From contig BRON01000014.1 in assembly GCA_024345305.1 (NCBI GenBank), forward strand, positions 1-64,000: a stretch of 64,000 nucleotides of DNA, given 5' to 3'. This document shows positions 46,595-58,289 of this stretch, piece after piece (position 1 is the first letter of the stretch; each line of letters opens with the position of its first letter). The stretch comes from Mrakia gelida. Taxonomy: Eukaryota; Basidiomycota; Tremellomycetes; Cystofilobasidiales; Mrakiaceae. Below the pieces are notes generated by a model. The model saw only the letters and a list, made by a program, of their open reading frames with translations, searched no databases and had not been told where the DNA came from. A program made the position numbers and the translations under genes.

Positions 46595-48677
46595 TCAATA
46601 AGCTTCTCCGATCTTGCTCCCCGACGGAAGCAACGCGTCGCGATCTCGCGAGTCGCGATCCGTCTCGTTCGAAGCCATTTCCGCCGCTCGAGAAGCTTGA
46701 ACGAGCTTCATCTCGTCTTTGAGGAGTGTCTCGGTAGACTCGTGGCACTTGCAAGGGATCCGTCTGTCGACCGACGAAAAAGGGAGGAGAGGAAAGAAGT
46801 GAGCTCAAAAATAAAGAAGAGGGGGGGAGGAAGAACGGCGTCGCGGATCCGAACGGACACAATGATGGGGACGAAGTCTTGGGATTCGGGGGTGTAGTCC
46901 GGCAGAGACAGTCGCTCGGGAAGGCAGGCGCATCTGAGGTGAAGAGAAAGAAAGGTCAGCGAGGTTCGCGACAAGTCGAGCTGAAGAAGGAAGGATTGAA
47001 GAAGAAACGATAGCATGACTCACTCAGCGAGAAATACGGGTCGGCGAAGAAGAGTAGCGATGAGGACCTTCGTCGGAGGTGCTGTTGAATCCGATGAAGC
47101 CGAGGTGAAGTACAGATCGACGACGAGCTCGGATGAGAACCTCAGCCGCGTGTCCGTGTTGGGATGCGTCGATGCTCGAAGAACTGTGGAGTCCGCCTTT
47201 GTCAGAAAGGCACATAAAGGAGAAGGGTAGAAGAGAGGAGGAGAAGACGATCAGAGCTAATCTGCCAGCCGCGAGAGAGAGAGGAGAGACGGCGACTCAC
47301 AATTCTCGCGACCTGCTCGAAAGTCCACTCGCCCCCGTCCGACGCGTCGAAAAGCATCTCCTTCATTACTCGCCCGTCTGCGAGCATCTGTGATAGACTC
47401 TTGGCCCCGTAAGGGCCTTTCCATCCCGTCTCCAGAACCATTCCCTCATAGAGGATCTGAGCCGTCTTCGTTGGGAAGCGAAACGACGTGAGATCCGCCT
47501 TCTGCTCGATGTAACATTTGAGGGCGTAGACTCGAAGGTCCGGTGGTGGATAGTGAAAGGTGAGCGACAAGAAGAGAGGACCTGCGACTAAAAAAGTCTG
47601 TTGGTGAGATGGGAAGGAAAGGTTCGGTCAGGGACTCGAGTCAAGAGGGAACGAAGGACGAAGACGACGAGGAGAAGAGACGAACAGACGAAGACACCTT
47701 GAGCGACACAGGTCCAAGCTGGTCCGTGTGTCCTTCAGCGGCAATATCCAGTCTTAAGCCTACGAGTATCAGAGGGAAGAGAGGGACGTCAGTCAGCATG
47801 CGCTCGTGAGTGAGGGTCGAACGCGACAACGAAACGAAGAACGCGAGGCGGGACTCACTCTCGGTGAAAGTCTCTGGTGAAGGAGCAGCTACGATCCAAA
47901 TCCGTTCCTCGGCGGTCAAATCCTTTGTTCCAAAGAGTCCCTTCGACCCAGATACAGTCCCAATGGCCTTCTGGAAGACCCTCGCGAAGGATTTGGGGTT
48001 TCGAGTGCGTGCGGCATGGGTGGGCGCAGAGTGAGGGATCGTCAGGAGCCATTCAAAGCTAGATGAGAGGAAAGTAGGGTCGGAATCGAGAGTCAGCTTA
48101 ATTTGAAGGGTTGGGAAGAGGTGAGAGAGAGGAAGTACTAACGTGTTGAGACCCTTCTCGAGCTGAACCTCTTTGAGAACGACCTCCTTCGAGAAGACCT
48201 CCTCGCCGTCCTCGTCCTCCCTCCGTCCTCGGTCAGTTGGAAACGCCAGACTCTGAAGAGCGACGATCTTAACGGAGATGTTCTGAGCGATCCTACGCTG
48301 AGTGCTGACGACTTGGAGATAGCCTCCTGCTTTGGCCCAGCTCTGTATGCGAGGAACGAAGGAGGAGGAGGGAGGGAAGGGACAAGGGGAGGAGGAAAGG
48401 TCATGAGCTCGAGCCTTCGACGTTCTCTTCCTTCCCTCCCCTCCAACCTACTCACCTCCTCCTCCCCCACCCCCACCTCCTCCGGACAAACTATGATCCC
48501 ACCCTGGGAAAACGAGAAGATCTTGACCGACTCCTTCTTGAGGTCGATGTTCGACAAGAGAGCCGTATGCGCTGGATGGGTTGGATCCGGATGGAGAGCC
48601 GAGAGGGAAGGGATGAAGCAGATGGCGTCTTTGGTCGGGGGAGTGTAGCTTGGGAGCCGAGAGGAGGAGGCTTCCAT
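46595..48677 (-). CDS. Arrestin-like protein
   Basis: The - strand gives a spliced product with exons 48677-48456, 48342-48143, from 48058, and further exons down to a stop at 46595-46597. Segments read RRIAQNISVKIVALQSLAFP, EVQLEKGLNTFEWLLTIPHS, FGTKDLTAEERIWIVAAPS, GHTDQLGPVSLK, SLTFHYPPPDLRVYALKCYI, a segment with FDASDGGEWTFEQ, CLPERLSLPDYTPESQDFVP, and a tail TLLKDEMKLVQASRAAEM. The pattern of alternating strands with LEKG-x-x-x-FEW before 'IP' resembles arrestin-N domains, including the LDB19/ART type. Fungal alpha-arrestins guide Rsp5 ubiquitin ligase to membrane transporters; no PPxY motif was clearly seen. The splice joining VPII to the last exon is uncertain. GACGCGTC lies in coding sequence (47341). 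Confidence 0.6.
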
Positions 48678-49345
48678 GGTGACGTTGTTGTGAAGAGTGA
48701 TGAAGGGAGGGATGGAGGCGGAAGGGGAGTTGAGCTCGACGCTTGACGGGTTTCGTTTTATTGGGTTTTTTTTTTTTTCGTCGAGGCGATATGGGATTGG
48801 GGCTGTATGTAAAAGTGAGAAGTAGAGAGTCTATATGTAGGTGGCAGAAGAGTGCTCGTTCTGACTCGGTATCAGAGCTAAGGTTCTCTTCGTGCTCGGA
48901 GCTCGACGAAGAACGAGGAGCAGTGAGGTCGGACGGACGCGACGAACGAACGACGGCGCAAGGAGCGAAACTGCAGAAATGGAGCTGCGAAGGACGATCC
49001 GAGAGCTATGGTGAGAACAAAGACTGCAGGGAACATGCCTTTGAGGTTGGTTAAACCATGTGACGATGCGAAAGACGCGTCGCCATGGACGACGAGGACG
49101 AGCGAGGGAAGCTCAAGCTCACCTTTTGGCTCCCTCCGCTCTTCCAACCGCCAGCAGCTTCTCTCGCTTTGCCTCCCTCCCTCTCCTCGCCTCAGGGACC
49201 GATACAGATATATCAACATGCAGTCGATGCCAAGCGGTAAACATCTGGGCCGGACGAGGTGACAAACTGAAACCTGTCTCGCCAACCTTGGTCCCTCTCG
49301 CTCTCTCTCGTTTCCTCCTCCTTCTCAACCCCCAGCACTGCTCGA
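48678..49345. promoter_or_regulatory. Divergent promoter, arrestin-like / membrane glycoprotein
   Basis: About 670 bp between divergently read starts. It holds a long T run (48764-48778) and GACGCGTC at 49074. A possible 5' untranslated intron lies before the + strand ATG (49120-49335). No defined element was recognised. Confidence 0.4.
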
Positions 49346-51446
49346 ATGGTCGAAGACCAACCTCCAACCTATCATCCTCCACCCTACGGTACCGATACCC
49401 ACGACGAAGCGGCTCCTTCTCCCTCGTACGAGCTCTCCGACCTCGGCGCTCCTCCCCCTCCCTCCGACCTCGCACGACCTCCTCCCCATCCTCTCTCTCA
49501 TCCTGCCTCCTCCTCCCACTCGCTTCAGTCTGGTCTCACTCTCGACGAGGCTACTATCGAAGGATGCGCCCCCAAGAAACCTCCTCGTCCACCTCTCATC
49601 CCTCCCTGGCTCTTTCGCTCACGCAAAGGAAAGGCTTTCGTCGGAGCCGTCGTCCTTCCCTGCGCCGCTCTCATAGGAGCGATGATCTGGTATGGAGTCC
49701 ATCGTTCGGAGGTCAACCACGCAAAGGACGTCCGGGCTCGACGAGTTGATGTGTATATGGATACAGCTAGGGCTACGGTACTTCCCCAGGTGAGCTTCGA
49801 CTTGGATGGGAGGGAGGAGGAACGAGCGAGCTCGCGATCTTTCTCCTTCCCCTTTCTTTCCACGCGTCCCTCCTCTCTTTTCTCCTTGTCTGACTATTCT
49901 TCTCCTCCTCTACAATTTGAACTTCTCCCCTCCAGGTTCCTTCTGGTCTCGTCGCCTACGATGAAGACCTCATCACCTCTTTCAACTTCACCTCTCCTCT
50001 CGCCTCCCAAATCCTCTTCAAAGACAACGCTGGGACTTCATCCATCTACACCGTCTTCCCCTCCACTCTCCATCAACCCCTTCGCCTTGTCTCTGTATCC
50101 AACTACTACATCAAAGTCTTCGGAAGCCGCTCGAGCAAGGTCACCTTCGTCCCAGCAGCTCCAGGCGATGAGACGGACGACGTCGTGGTGAACGTGACGG
50201 CGATTTGGAAGGGTGGAGGAGGTTGGAGCGAGCAGGATAGCATGGCACGGGGAGCCAAAGAGCTGGGGCTTGTCTCGGGAGGGATGCATGGGTCGAACTG
50301 GACGGGGAGCGGAGGAGTCAAAGGAATTGGCTTGTTCGTAAGTTCGCGTCGTCCCTTTTGGTTCGACTCCTTTCGATGGCTTCCTACCTCGGATCAGCAC
50401 CGACCAGATCTCGAAGCTGTAGAAGACCGATTTCCATCTATTTCATTTCACCTCGACGTTTCGATCCTCCATCAGACCTCGCCTTCGAGCATCAACGACG
50501 AATCATACCAACCTGCCAACCTCGCGACGCCGTTCGACTCCCTTCCCGACTGGAACAACACGCTTGTTTTCAACATCACCGTCACTATGCCTCACTCTCA
50601 CGAAGGCGGGTATCTCGACATCTACGGAGAGAGCGCGATGGCCGTTGAGTTCGCGGACTTCTCGCAAACGAACGCGACTTTCTTTGATGTCGACGTTCGT
50701 GTGCCGAAAGGGTCGATCACGTCCTATGTGGGTCCCACTCAAAGTTGAGGATGCCTACGAGACATCTCGCTGACTATACACCCTTCCCTCCTTACTTTTC
50801 CTTGCGCGTCATCAGGGAGGATTCAACACCACCTCGTCTCTCTCCCTCCTCTCCCTCCTCCCCATCTACGGCCGATTCACTGTCAGCCACTCCCTCACCT
50901 TCATCTCCAACTCCACCATCAAAACCGAACTCTTCATTCTCCCCTTCACCGCGTTCTCAACCGCTAACTTCACCCACTCCGCAACCCACAACTTCACCTT
51001 CCTCCAACTCAACCCTCTCTCCTGCTCCGTCCTCCAAACAAACATCACCTCCTTCCCCGCCCACGCGAACCTCACCCTCACCGCCCTGAATCTCAACGGC
51101 TCCGTTGGTCTCGCCATGCCCTTCGACGTCTACGAGGGAACCGTCAAGGAGGGAACGAACAACGGATGCCCAAGGTTTCGCGACGTCGTGGCAGAACTCG
51201 ACCCAGTACCCCCGTTCTCCGGACTCCAACGACTTCGTTGTGGACAAGGACACGGACGGGTGGGATGCGGGGTTCTCGTGGATTGGAGCGGAGGTTGTTT
51301 GGCATGGGGAGGGAGGAACGAGTGTTGGGAAGGGGAAGGGAGATATCTCGCTCATGACGAATGAGGGGCACGTCTTCTTTGGCGCTGGGACGGGATACTG
51401 GGTGTTTGATGATGGTTATGAAGCGGCGTATATTCTCTTCCCTTGA
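49346..51446 (+). CDS. Type II membrane glycoprotein of unknown function
   Basis: Exons 49346-49789, 49936-50337, 50398-50727, 50816-51142 and 51195-51446 give about 584 residues. The N-terminal ~90 residues are Pro-rich and cytosolic in character (MVEDQPPTYHPPPYGTD). One membrane segment follows basic residues (RSRKGKAFVGAVVLPCAALI...). The rest is predicted to be lumenal or extracellular, with many N-x-S/T sites (FNFTS, NWTG, NNTL, NATF, FNTTS, NSTI, NFTH, NLTL) and strand-like sequence. No family is recognised. The last intron (51143-51194, 52 nt, donor GTCAAG) is inferred: without it the frame is lost, so a frameshift is the alternative. PxY-rich N-termini like this can be arrestin or WW-domain contacts; that is speculative. 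Confidence 0.75.
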
Positions 51447-52236
51447 TACGTTTGTTGGATTTGGGCTTGTTTTTTTTGATGACTTTGACGACGGACGAAC
51501 GCAGACGAAGAGGACGCGTCGAAAGATTGGAACGAGAATGAGAACGAGACAAAGGCGGCTACCCCAATGATGTCAAATGCAAAGCCTGTGATGACACTCA
51601 TCCGAAACTGGACCGAGCTCAGCAGACGACGGCAAGAAAAGAGTCAAGCTCGATCTTTGATGACGCTTTGAGTTTCGACGCGTCGTCGTTGACTTTTTCT
51701 GTCGCGCACCGTTGTTCGACTCGGTCCCTTTCCTCTTCTCCCTTCCTCTTCAGCTTCGGTTCTTACGTCAAACCTCCGGAAAGTAGGAGACATAAGCGCA
51801 GAAGCGAGCGAGCCCTTTCACTCGCTTGCCTCCCCACACGTACCTTCCCTTGCCGGCAACAACAACCACGGAGACAACGAGTCAGAGGTTACTGCTGGAC
51901 CGAACGAACTGCACGTGTGAGAGGTCTTGAGTCAGGTTGCGAAGTCGTACGAACTGAAAGTCGTATCATCGACTCGCGTCCGATGTCTCGCTCTCGCCAA
52001 CCCGATGGGGTTCCAGCTTCTTCTCGCCACCGTGACTCGATTCGAAAAAGGTATATCCATCGTGTTCTACAGGATACTAGATACTGAGTAGGGTTTCTGG
52101 GTCGTAAACTGAGAGAGGAGCGAGAAGAGGGGAGAGTCAGCCCTCTTGATCTCGTTCGAGTTCGCGTCAACACGAGGGAGAGAGAGAGAGGAAAGGAGAC
52201 TCACAATCATCATCCAGCTACATCGTTCTCCTCTCC
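51447..52236. other. Spacer between convergent genes
   Basis: About 790 bp. GACGCGTC occurs at 51514 and 51678. Short open frames on both strands have no consistent support. Probably 3' untranslated sequence of both neighbours. Confidence 0.4.
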
Positions 52237-53025
52237 CTACGACCTCCTTCCAGCGATGCCCTCTCCACCCAACCTCAGCTCGAACCCGTTCCCCAACCAA
52301 CCTCCACGTCGTTCCAACCCTCGCCCTCGGTGCTCGTCCTCCTCTTCCTCCAGCTCCTCCTCGGTGGGGAAGGGGGTGTCTACATGGACTTCCTCCTTCT
52401 TGGGAGGTCGACTGGGGGTTCCAGAGAGGCTTCGGAACTCCATGAGGTGGGGTTGGGGTTGAGGTTGAGCCTTGTTGTTGAGTCGACGCGAGGGAGGGAG
52501 GGTGAGGGTGAAGGTCTTGTTGGGAGGAGTGATGGGGAAACCGTGTTCGTGTTGACCAGAGGAGGAGAACGAGGAGGAAGAGGAGTGGGTGTGGAGAGAA
52601 GGGGAGAAGGAGGATTGATCGGCGAGATGGTCTGCGAGAGTGAGGGAGGATGAGACGGTGGAGGATGGGCTGAGGAGGAGTTCGTCATTGACGTCCTCGA
52701 TGAATTGGGTTTCGGTTTCGTTGTCTTCGAGAGCGAAGGAAGCGGAGGGGAGTTCCAGTCCTGATCGGTAGTTGAGGTAGTTGAACGAGTTGTCGTAGAA
52801 AGATCGTTGGGAGGAAGTGGTGGAGGTGGAAGCATCGGAGGAGAGGGGAGAGTGAACGTCGCCGTCTTGCTCGTCGGCCTCGGGCGAGGCGAAGTAGGTT
52901 GTAGGGTGGAGAGGGAGGGAGAAGTAGTCCATAGCAGGTCGAGCGAAGACGAGCCAAGGGGAGGAGCGAAGGTGTTGGGGCAAGGCTGGTCGAGCGGTTG
53001 AAGGTGCTGAGGTGGAGGAAGTCAT
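52237..53025 (-). CDS. Hypothetical acidic, Ser-rich protein (262 aa)
   Basis: An ATG-initiated single-exon frame. The first ~40 residues are PWLVFARPAMDYFSLPLHP-like. A Ser/Thr-rich middle follows (STSTTSSQRSFYDNSFNYLN), then FPITPPNKTFTLTLPPSRRL and an acidic stretch (EEELEEEEDEHR) near the end. No domain is recognised and no signal peptide or membrane segment is seen. Ser/Pro sites suggest a phosphorylated regulatory protein, but that is only inference from composition. A start further upstream through a 5' exon (53040-53120) is possible. Confidence 0.5.
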   Translation of the reverse strand: MTSSTSAPSTARPALPQHLRSSPWLVFARPAMDYFSLPLHPTTYFASPEADEQDGDVHSPLSSDASTSTTSSQRSFYDNSFNYLNYRSGLELPSASFALEDNETETQFIEDVNDELLLSPSSTVSSSLTLADHLADQSSFSPSLHTHSSSSSFSSSGQHEHGFPITPPNKTFTLTLPPSRRLNNKAQPQPQPHLMEFRSLSGTPSRPPKKEEVHVDTPFPTEEELEEEEDEHRGRGLERRGGWLGNGFELRLGGEGIAGRRS

Positions 53026-53689
53026 TCGAGGTGGGCTGAAACGGTCGGGAGCCGGCGGGAGGAGGAGAAAGAGGTGAGCTCGAGTTTTTGGATGGAGAAG
53101 ACCGAACGATAGTAAAAACTCACCTTATGATGGTAGAAGAGGGGGTGGTGGTGGTTAGGAGGATGACTGTGTCTTTGAGAGTGGGAGAGGTGGAGATCTG
53201 ATGGGAGAAGAAGAGAGCGGAAGGGGGAGAGCTCAGCTTCGAAGAACAATGAAGGGGGAGGGCGAAGTCGTGGAGGCGAGCTCGGTCGAGAAGGAAGCTC
53301 TGCTCACCTGTTCTAGGGGAAGATAGATAGGTTGTCGATGTCGATGCTGGTGGTTGGGAGCCAGAAAGGTGGAAGGCGAAGCAAGCGAACATGAGGAGTC
53401 GTTGCTGATGAATTGCGTCCAGTCAGCGGTCCCGGAGGCAGCCGAGCTCGGTCGCCGAGAACTTTTCTTCCCCTTCTTCCTCGACTTCAGTGCAGATTTT
53501 CACATCGATCGACTCGTGATCCGCCTCGCAAGACTCTCGTCCCTAGATCTAGGTTTTTTCATCGTTCTCAGGGACACATAGGGAGGAGAAAAGGGATCTC
53601 AAAAGTCGACCGCAACCCTCAAGGACTTCGACCGCTCTCCCCTCGCCCCCCGTCTGTCAAACCTTCTTGCCGTCCCTCTCGGGCTGCCT
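53026..53689. other. Spacer, no gene supported
   Basis: About 660 bp upstream of the acidic protein. Two - strand GTGAG-like donors (near 53073 and 53125) suggest untranslated introns. Nothing else can be assigned. Confidence 0.35.
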
Positions 53690-53899
53690 TCACCTCACAG
53701 GCCGTTCTGCTAAGAGATACATATCCTTAGGGGAGGCTGCTCTCACAGCGGGCTGTGGTAGACCCGGGACAACGTATCTCGGCTGCGACTTTCTCGTCTC
53801 ACTCTCCTCGACGCGTCGAAGATGCTGAGCCCTCGCTAGTTTCTGCACGCCGTGTGCGTGGATATCGCAGCACTCTTTGACGGCTTCCTCGATGGCCAT
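53690..53899 (-). CDS. Hypothetical small protein, possibly the last exon of a spliced gene
   Basis: The - strand reads MAIEEAVKECCDIHAHGVQK and continues to a stop at 53690. The frame extends upstream without a stop through ELSIHDEHVVLASLDVQLAC to a plausible acceptor near 53972 (cttcccag), so this may be the terminal exon of a longer gene whose start I could not find. The segment is helical in character and not low-complexity. No family is recognised. GACGCGTC lies inside it (53810). Confidence 0.4.
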   Translation of the reverse strand: MAIEEAVKECCDIHAHGVQKLARAQHLRRVEESETRKSQPRYVVPGLPQPAVRAASPKDMYLLAERPVR

Positions 53900-54230
53900 G
53901 CATGCCAGCTGAACGTCTAAGCTCGCCAGAACGACGTGCTCGTCGTGTATGCTGAGCTCCGAAAACTGGGAAGCTCGACGCGAGGCGCGAGTGGTAACCT
54001 AACCGAGAGGCAACCGGACTCTCTCTCTTGATCAGCTCACCTCGCTGATTGATCTCAAACGCCTGAGAGATGGAAAATTTTCACCACGACTGGACACAAA
54101 CTGAAGGGTTCCTTCAGATCCGAAACTACTAACGAAAGAGCAAAACCGAAAGTCTATCTCCTCTCTTCGACTGCAACCTCGACGCGTCGATCAACGACGA
54201 TAAAACCTCATGCCTCTTCCCTCTCTCTCC
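53900..54230. other. Spacer downstream of the PTM1-like gene
   Basis: About 330 bp. May contain an upstream exon of the small frame at 53690-53899. GACGCGTC is at 54181. Confidence 0.35.
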
Positions 54231-57200
54231 CTAATCATCCTTCGTCCTCTTCGACGACGACCCAGCCACCAAACTCTCTCCCTCTCCCGCCTCCTCCCTC
54301 TCATTCACATCGTACCCCTCCTCACTGTCCTTCTTCTGCCGTCTCGGTTTCGGCGTCTCATCGTCCTCCTCGTCGTCCTCATCGTCGTCCAAAGCGAACA
54401 CGACTCGGTTGTCCTCGACTCCTCCAGCTGCCGAAGCTTGTTGCTTCCTCGTTCGCTTGGCCTCATCGTCGTCGGAGTCCTCCTCGTCAGGATGGTCGGG
54501 TCGAAGAGGTCCTCCTTCGTCCTCGTCGTCGGCGCGTCGCGAGAGCTCGTAGTCCTCTGCGTCGGCTTCGTCTTCGTCCTGGAGGTCGAACGGGATGGGA
54601 GAAGGGTCATTAGCGTCGGAAAGAGAAGAAAGGGAGGGGGAGAAGGGAAGAGGGAAAGGTGGATGGAGATGGAACGAACCTGAGCCAACTCCTCACTCAT
54701 CGCCAACCTCATGTTGTTTCCAGTCGGTCTCCAGAGGAAAGCGATGCTGACGAAAGCACCGAGGTAGATCAGACTGAGGGACCCGTCGAGGAGGAACCAT
54801 CTGGAAAGTTTGAAGGAAGAAGTCGCGTCAGCATCACGAGTCACGTCGCATCGCCCCTCGTCAAAAGCTTTTGTCAGGAGTCAAGACGAGGACTGACCTG
54901 ATCTTCCAGTTGTTGGGAGCGTAGTCTTCACTCTGACGATCCGAAAGAGAGATGGTGGAGATGACGAAGAACGCGCCGATGGCGAGAACGGCAGCCCTGT
55001 TCGAACGAGAGAAAAGAGGGGAGCGGAGGGGAAAGTCAGCGAATGATGGCGAGAGGGCGACGTTGGAGGGTGAAGGACATACATGAGGATTCGATAGAGC
55101 CGCTTGAACATCTGTTCGAAAAAGAGCGAGACGAGAAACGACGGTCAGCTTCATTCGAAGAAGGTCGAAACGAGGGAAGAGCTCGACGAACCTGCAGCTT
55201 GTGCTTCTGCTTCCTCTTCTCGAGATGCATGATGGTCCCATTCAGACTGATGACCGTCCACATGAGGAACGAGGTGAGGGTGAAGGAGAGGCCGGCGATG
55301 AGGGAGAGGATGAGCAGGAGGGAAGCGGTCTCGAGGGAGATCTCGACGGTTCCGATCGAGTAGATGACTCCGAAGATGAAGTGCTGGGAAGAAGAGGCAA
55401 AGTCAGTGTCGGTCTCGATAGAAGAGCACGCTCGGATCTCGAAAGAAGAGCACACGCGAACGCAAGGAGACTGCTCACAGCGATGGTCAAGAACCTGATA
55501 CGTCGCATGATGGTTCCGAGAGTAGGAGTGACGACGCTGAGACCCATCGACTGTCGAGAAGGAATGGAAAGACGCGTCAGATCGGGCTACTGTCAGATCG
55601 AGGTCTTGGGGGAGAGCGTCGAAGCGGACTCACGACGACGAGCAGCAAGAAGAAGCTCAGTGAGTTCCGTCCAGCGTTGAGGATGGCAACTAAGAGCAGG
55701 AAAGCCGTGGAGGAAGATCCGAAGCCGTGGTGGTTGATGTACCTGAGCGAAGGAAGAGGAGTGATGAGATGACGATCTCATCGACGCGTCGAGCAGAAAG
55801 CGGAGATAGGAGGGAAGAAGACGAACCGGTAGTAGACGAAGTAGACAAACATCTCGACGAAGATGTAGATGAGAGTTCCAGAGACGTAGTTCTGAGGGAG
55901 GGAACGAGAGGAAAAGGTCAGCTCGACTGTTTCGCACTTCGGAGTCGAGTAACTCGACATGAACGACGAACCTGAATCGGGAGCAGATCACTTCGGTACT
56001 TGAAGCAAAGGAAACCCCATCCGATGGTGATGAGAAGGTAAAGAGCGGTGAGAGCCATGTAGAACTGGAGGAGGCGAAGAAGAAGAAGGAAGACGAGGGA
56101 ACGCGCCGAGGTTAGCTTCGCGTCGTGCTCGAGTAGAGGGCGTTTTGGAAGATGATCGAGCGAGATAGGACGAACGTTGATCTTCGGCCAATCTCCAGCT
56201 GGTAGCTCTCCCTGGAAGATGTTGAGGAAAGCGACCTCTCCTTTGTACTCGGCGTGGAGAGGAGCAGCAGCTCGGACCTCCAGAAGAGGCTCGACTTGGT
56301 CGCGTTTCGAGGAGAGGAGGGTGACGGGGACGGTTCCGATCTGTTGCGAGAATGAAGAAAAGAACAAGAAAGCGGTGAGCTGGAGTCACCTCGGACAAGG
56401 AAGCTCGCCGAGATCGACCTTCGCGTCGCGTTCGTGCTTCGTCCCCTCCTCTTCCCAGACGTGACTTTGGGACTTACACAGTAGTATCCCGTCTTCTTCA
56501 ACTCGTAGGAGATGACTCCTCCATCGTACCAAGGCGTTCCGCTGCTGGCATCCTCCTGCTGCTCGTCGACGGCCTCCTCGTCGGTCGTAGGAATCGAAGT
56601 CGGTTCAGCAGCAGCTGCTTCCTTCTGTGCCGTTGTCGTCGCTTTGGCCTTCTTGGTTTGGGTGGAGGCGGAGGAGGAGAGGGAGGTGGAGGAGTGTTTT
56701 GCCTTGTGTTTCTGCTTCTTCTTGGTAGTGGTGGTGGTCGATGTGGGAGTAGCGGTGGGAGGAGGAGTGTCCGTCGTCGTGGTCGCCTTCGCTGGTGCAG
56801 CACCCTTCCCATGCCTGATACCCGTCACCATCGGAATCCCATCGTCCTCAGTCTCTCCTCCGTCGTCGAGAAGCTCGTTGTAGTCGGCTTCACCCTCGTC
56901 CTGAGCCTCTCCGTCGTCGTCGTCGTCCTCCTGTCTCCTTCCGAGGCTGGCGACTCGAGCTGAATCCCTAAAGCGAAGACCTTGGGTGAAGATGCTGGTG
57001 TCGTTGAGGGTTGTGGAAGATGGAAGGACGACGATGAATTCTCCGAGAGCTGATGGATCGCAGAGGTGGGCGCGAACGGCGGAGGTGGTGCCTGCGAGAG
57101 AGGGAGAGAGAGGAAGGAGGGAGGAGGAGAGGTGAGCTTCGGCGATTTGGGGAAACCGAGCGACGAAGGTTTGGAAGGGAGAGCGGCACAAACAGATGTA

Positions 57201-57980
57201 GGTTTTGGGTAGGTAGTCGTCGTCCTCGATGTTGGATCCTACCGAGGGAGTGATGGCTCCAAGGTATTGAACTGGAGGCGGAGAGACGGAAGGGACGCAG
57301 GGAAAGAGGCAGGTAGAGGAGGGATGAGTCTGCAGTTCGGCAGGAGAGAGCGAGTTGAAGAGAAGGACTGACCATCCGACCACTCGTAGATAACAAGAGC
57401 GATCTGACCCGAGGATGATGGCTCGAAGGTGACTGGTAGCGTCCGAAACGGAGACAGAGGAGGAGATGGGGAAGAAGAAGGAGTTTGGACGGAAGAGGTC
57501 AGCTCGACGTTCGTCCATCTCTTGCTCCCAACGACCCAGGATGCCCTCCGAGACTGAAACTAGGCTATCTCGGCTTGCCAGAGCACGCCATCCACCCTCT
57601 AAGCACCATCCTGAGCTACCCAAGCTCATTTGAGGCTCTCGCGATGGATGAGGAGCTTATCGGTCTTTCCCTTCGAGCTCAACGCTCCTTCCGAGAAAGA
57701 GACTGACCTTCGATCCTAGCCTTTTCTCCCACCTCCCCACCTTTGCGCTTCCCGGCAAACATTCCAGAGCATACCTGAGCATGACGGAGCCGAGGAAAAG
57801 AGAGCGAGAAGAGGTCTAGATCAGCGACGTTGCTCTTCCTCCCCGTTCTTTAAGCTCAACCGCGGAAGACGAACGGACCTGCCTAGAGTTGTCCTCGCTC
57901 GATATGGAGACCTTGTACGCGGACGCCAACGAACCAGCAGTCACCGCTGCTAGCAGAAAAGGGAGAATCGGAGACCTCAT
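54231..57980 (-). CDS. PTM1/GOST-type seven-transmembrane protein
   Basis: Multi-exon - strand gene. Exon 1 (57980-57879) is a signal peptide, MRSPILPFLLAAVTAGSLAS. Next come SRQVCSGMFAGKRKGGEVG, SSSGQIALVIYEWSD, VQYLGAITP, YICTTSAVRAHLCDPSALGE (the last two joined across introns), a long acidic Thr/Lys-rich insert (56580-56900), KKTGYYC, and LLEVRAAAPLHAEYKGEVAF. After this lumenal domain come about seven membrane segments, e.g. FYMALTALYLLITIGWGFL, YVSGTLIYIFVEMFVYF, ETASLLLILSLIAG, AAVLAIGAFFVISTISL and SLSLIYLGAFVSIAFLW, then an acidic cytosolic tail with stop at 54231. This order is that of PTM1/YHL017W and the Lung7TM/GOST family, Golgi-membrane proteins with a GOLD-like lumenal domain. 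Two introns carry GACGCGTC (55571, 55783). Confidence 0.85.
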
Positions 57981-58289
57981 CTGCAGGGACGAGGGAGGGG
58001 AAGTGGAGAGAGGGAGGAGGGAGGAGAAGGTGAGCGTTTGAGTTGAGTTCGAGCGAGCTCGGTCTCAGCTCGAAGAGGAGCTTTTTCTCGCGCACGAAAA
58101 TCACGCGAATGTAAGAGTGAGAAGACAGGTCACCTCTAGTGTCTTCGTCGTTGGAAACGGTCGCGAAGGAAAATCAGCGGAGCCCGAAATCGAAAGTTGA
58201 GTGAAGAAGTCGCGACTTCGCCTCGTCGCTCCCGAGATCCCAACCTTCACCCTCTCCCTCCCGCCACAAAACCTTTCTTCTCTCGAAGC
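57981..58289. promoter_or_regulatory. Divergent promoter, PTM1-like / F-box-like
   Basis: 309 bp separate the two ATGs. No clear TATA element was seen. Confidence 0.4.
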
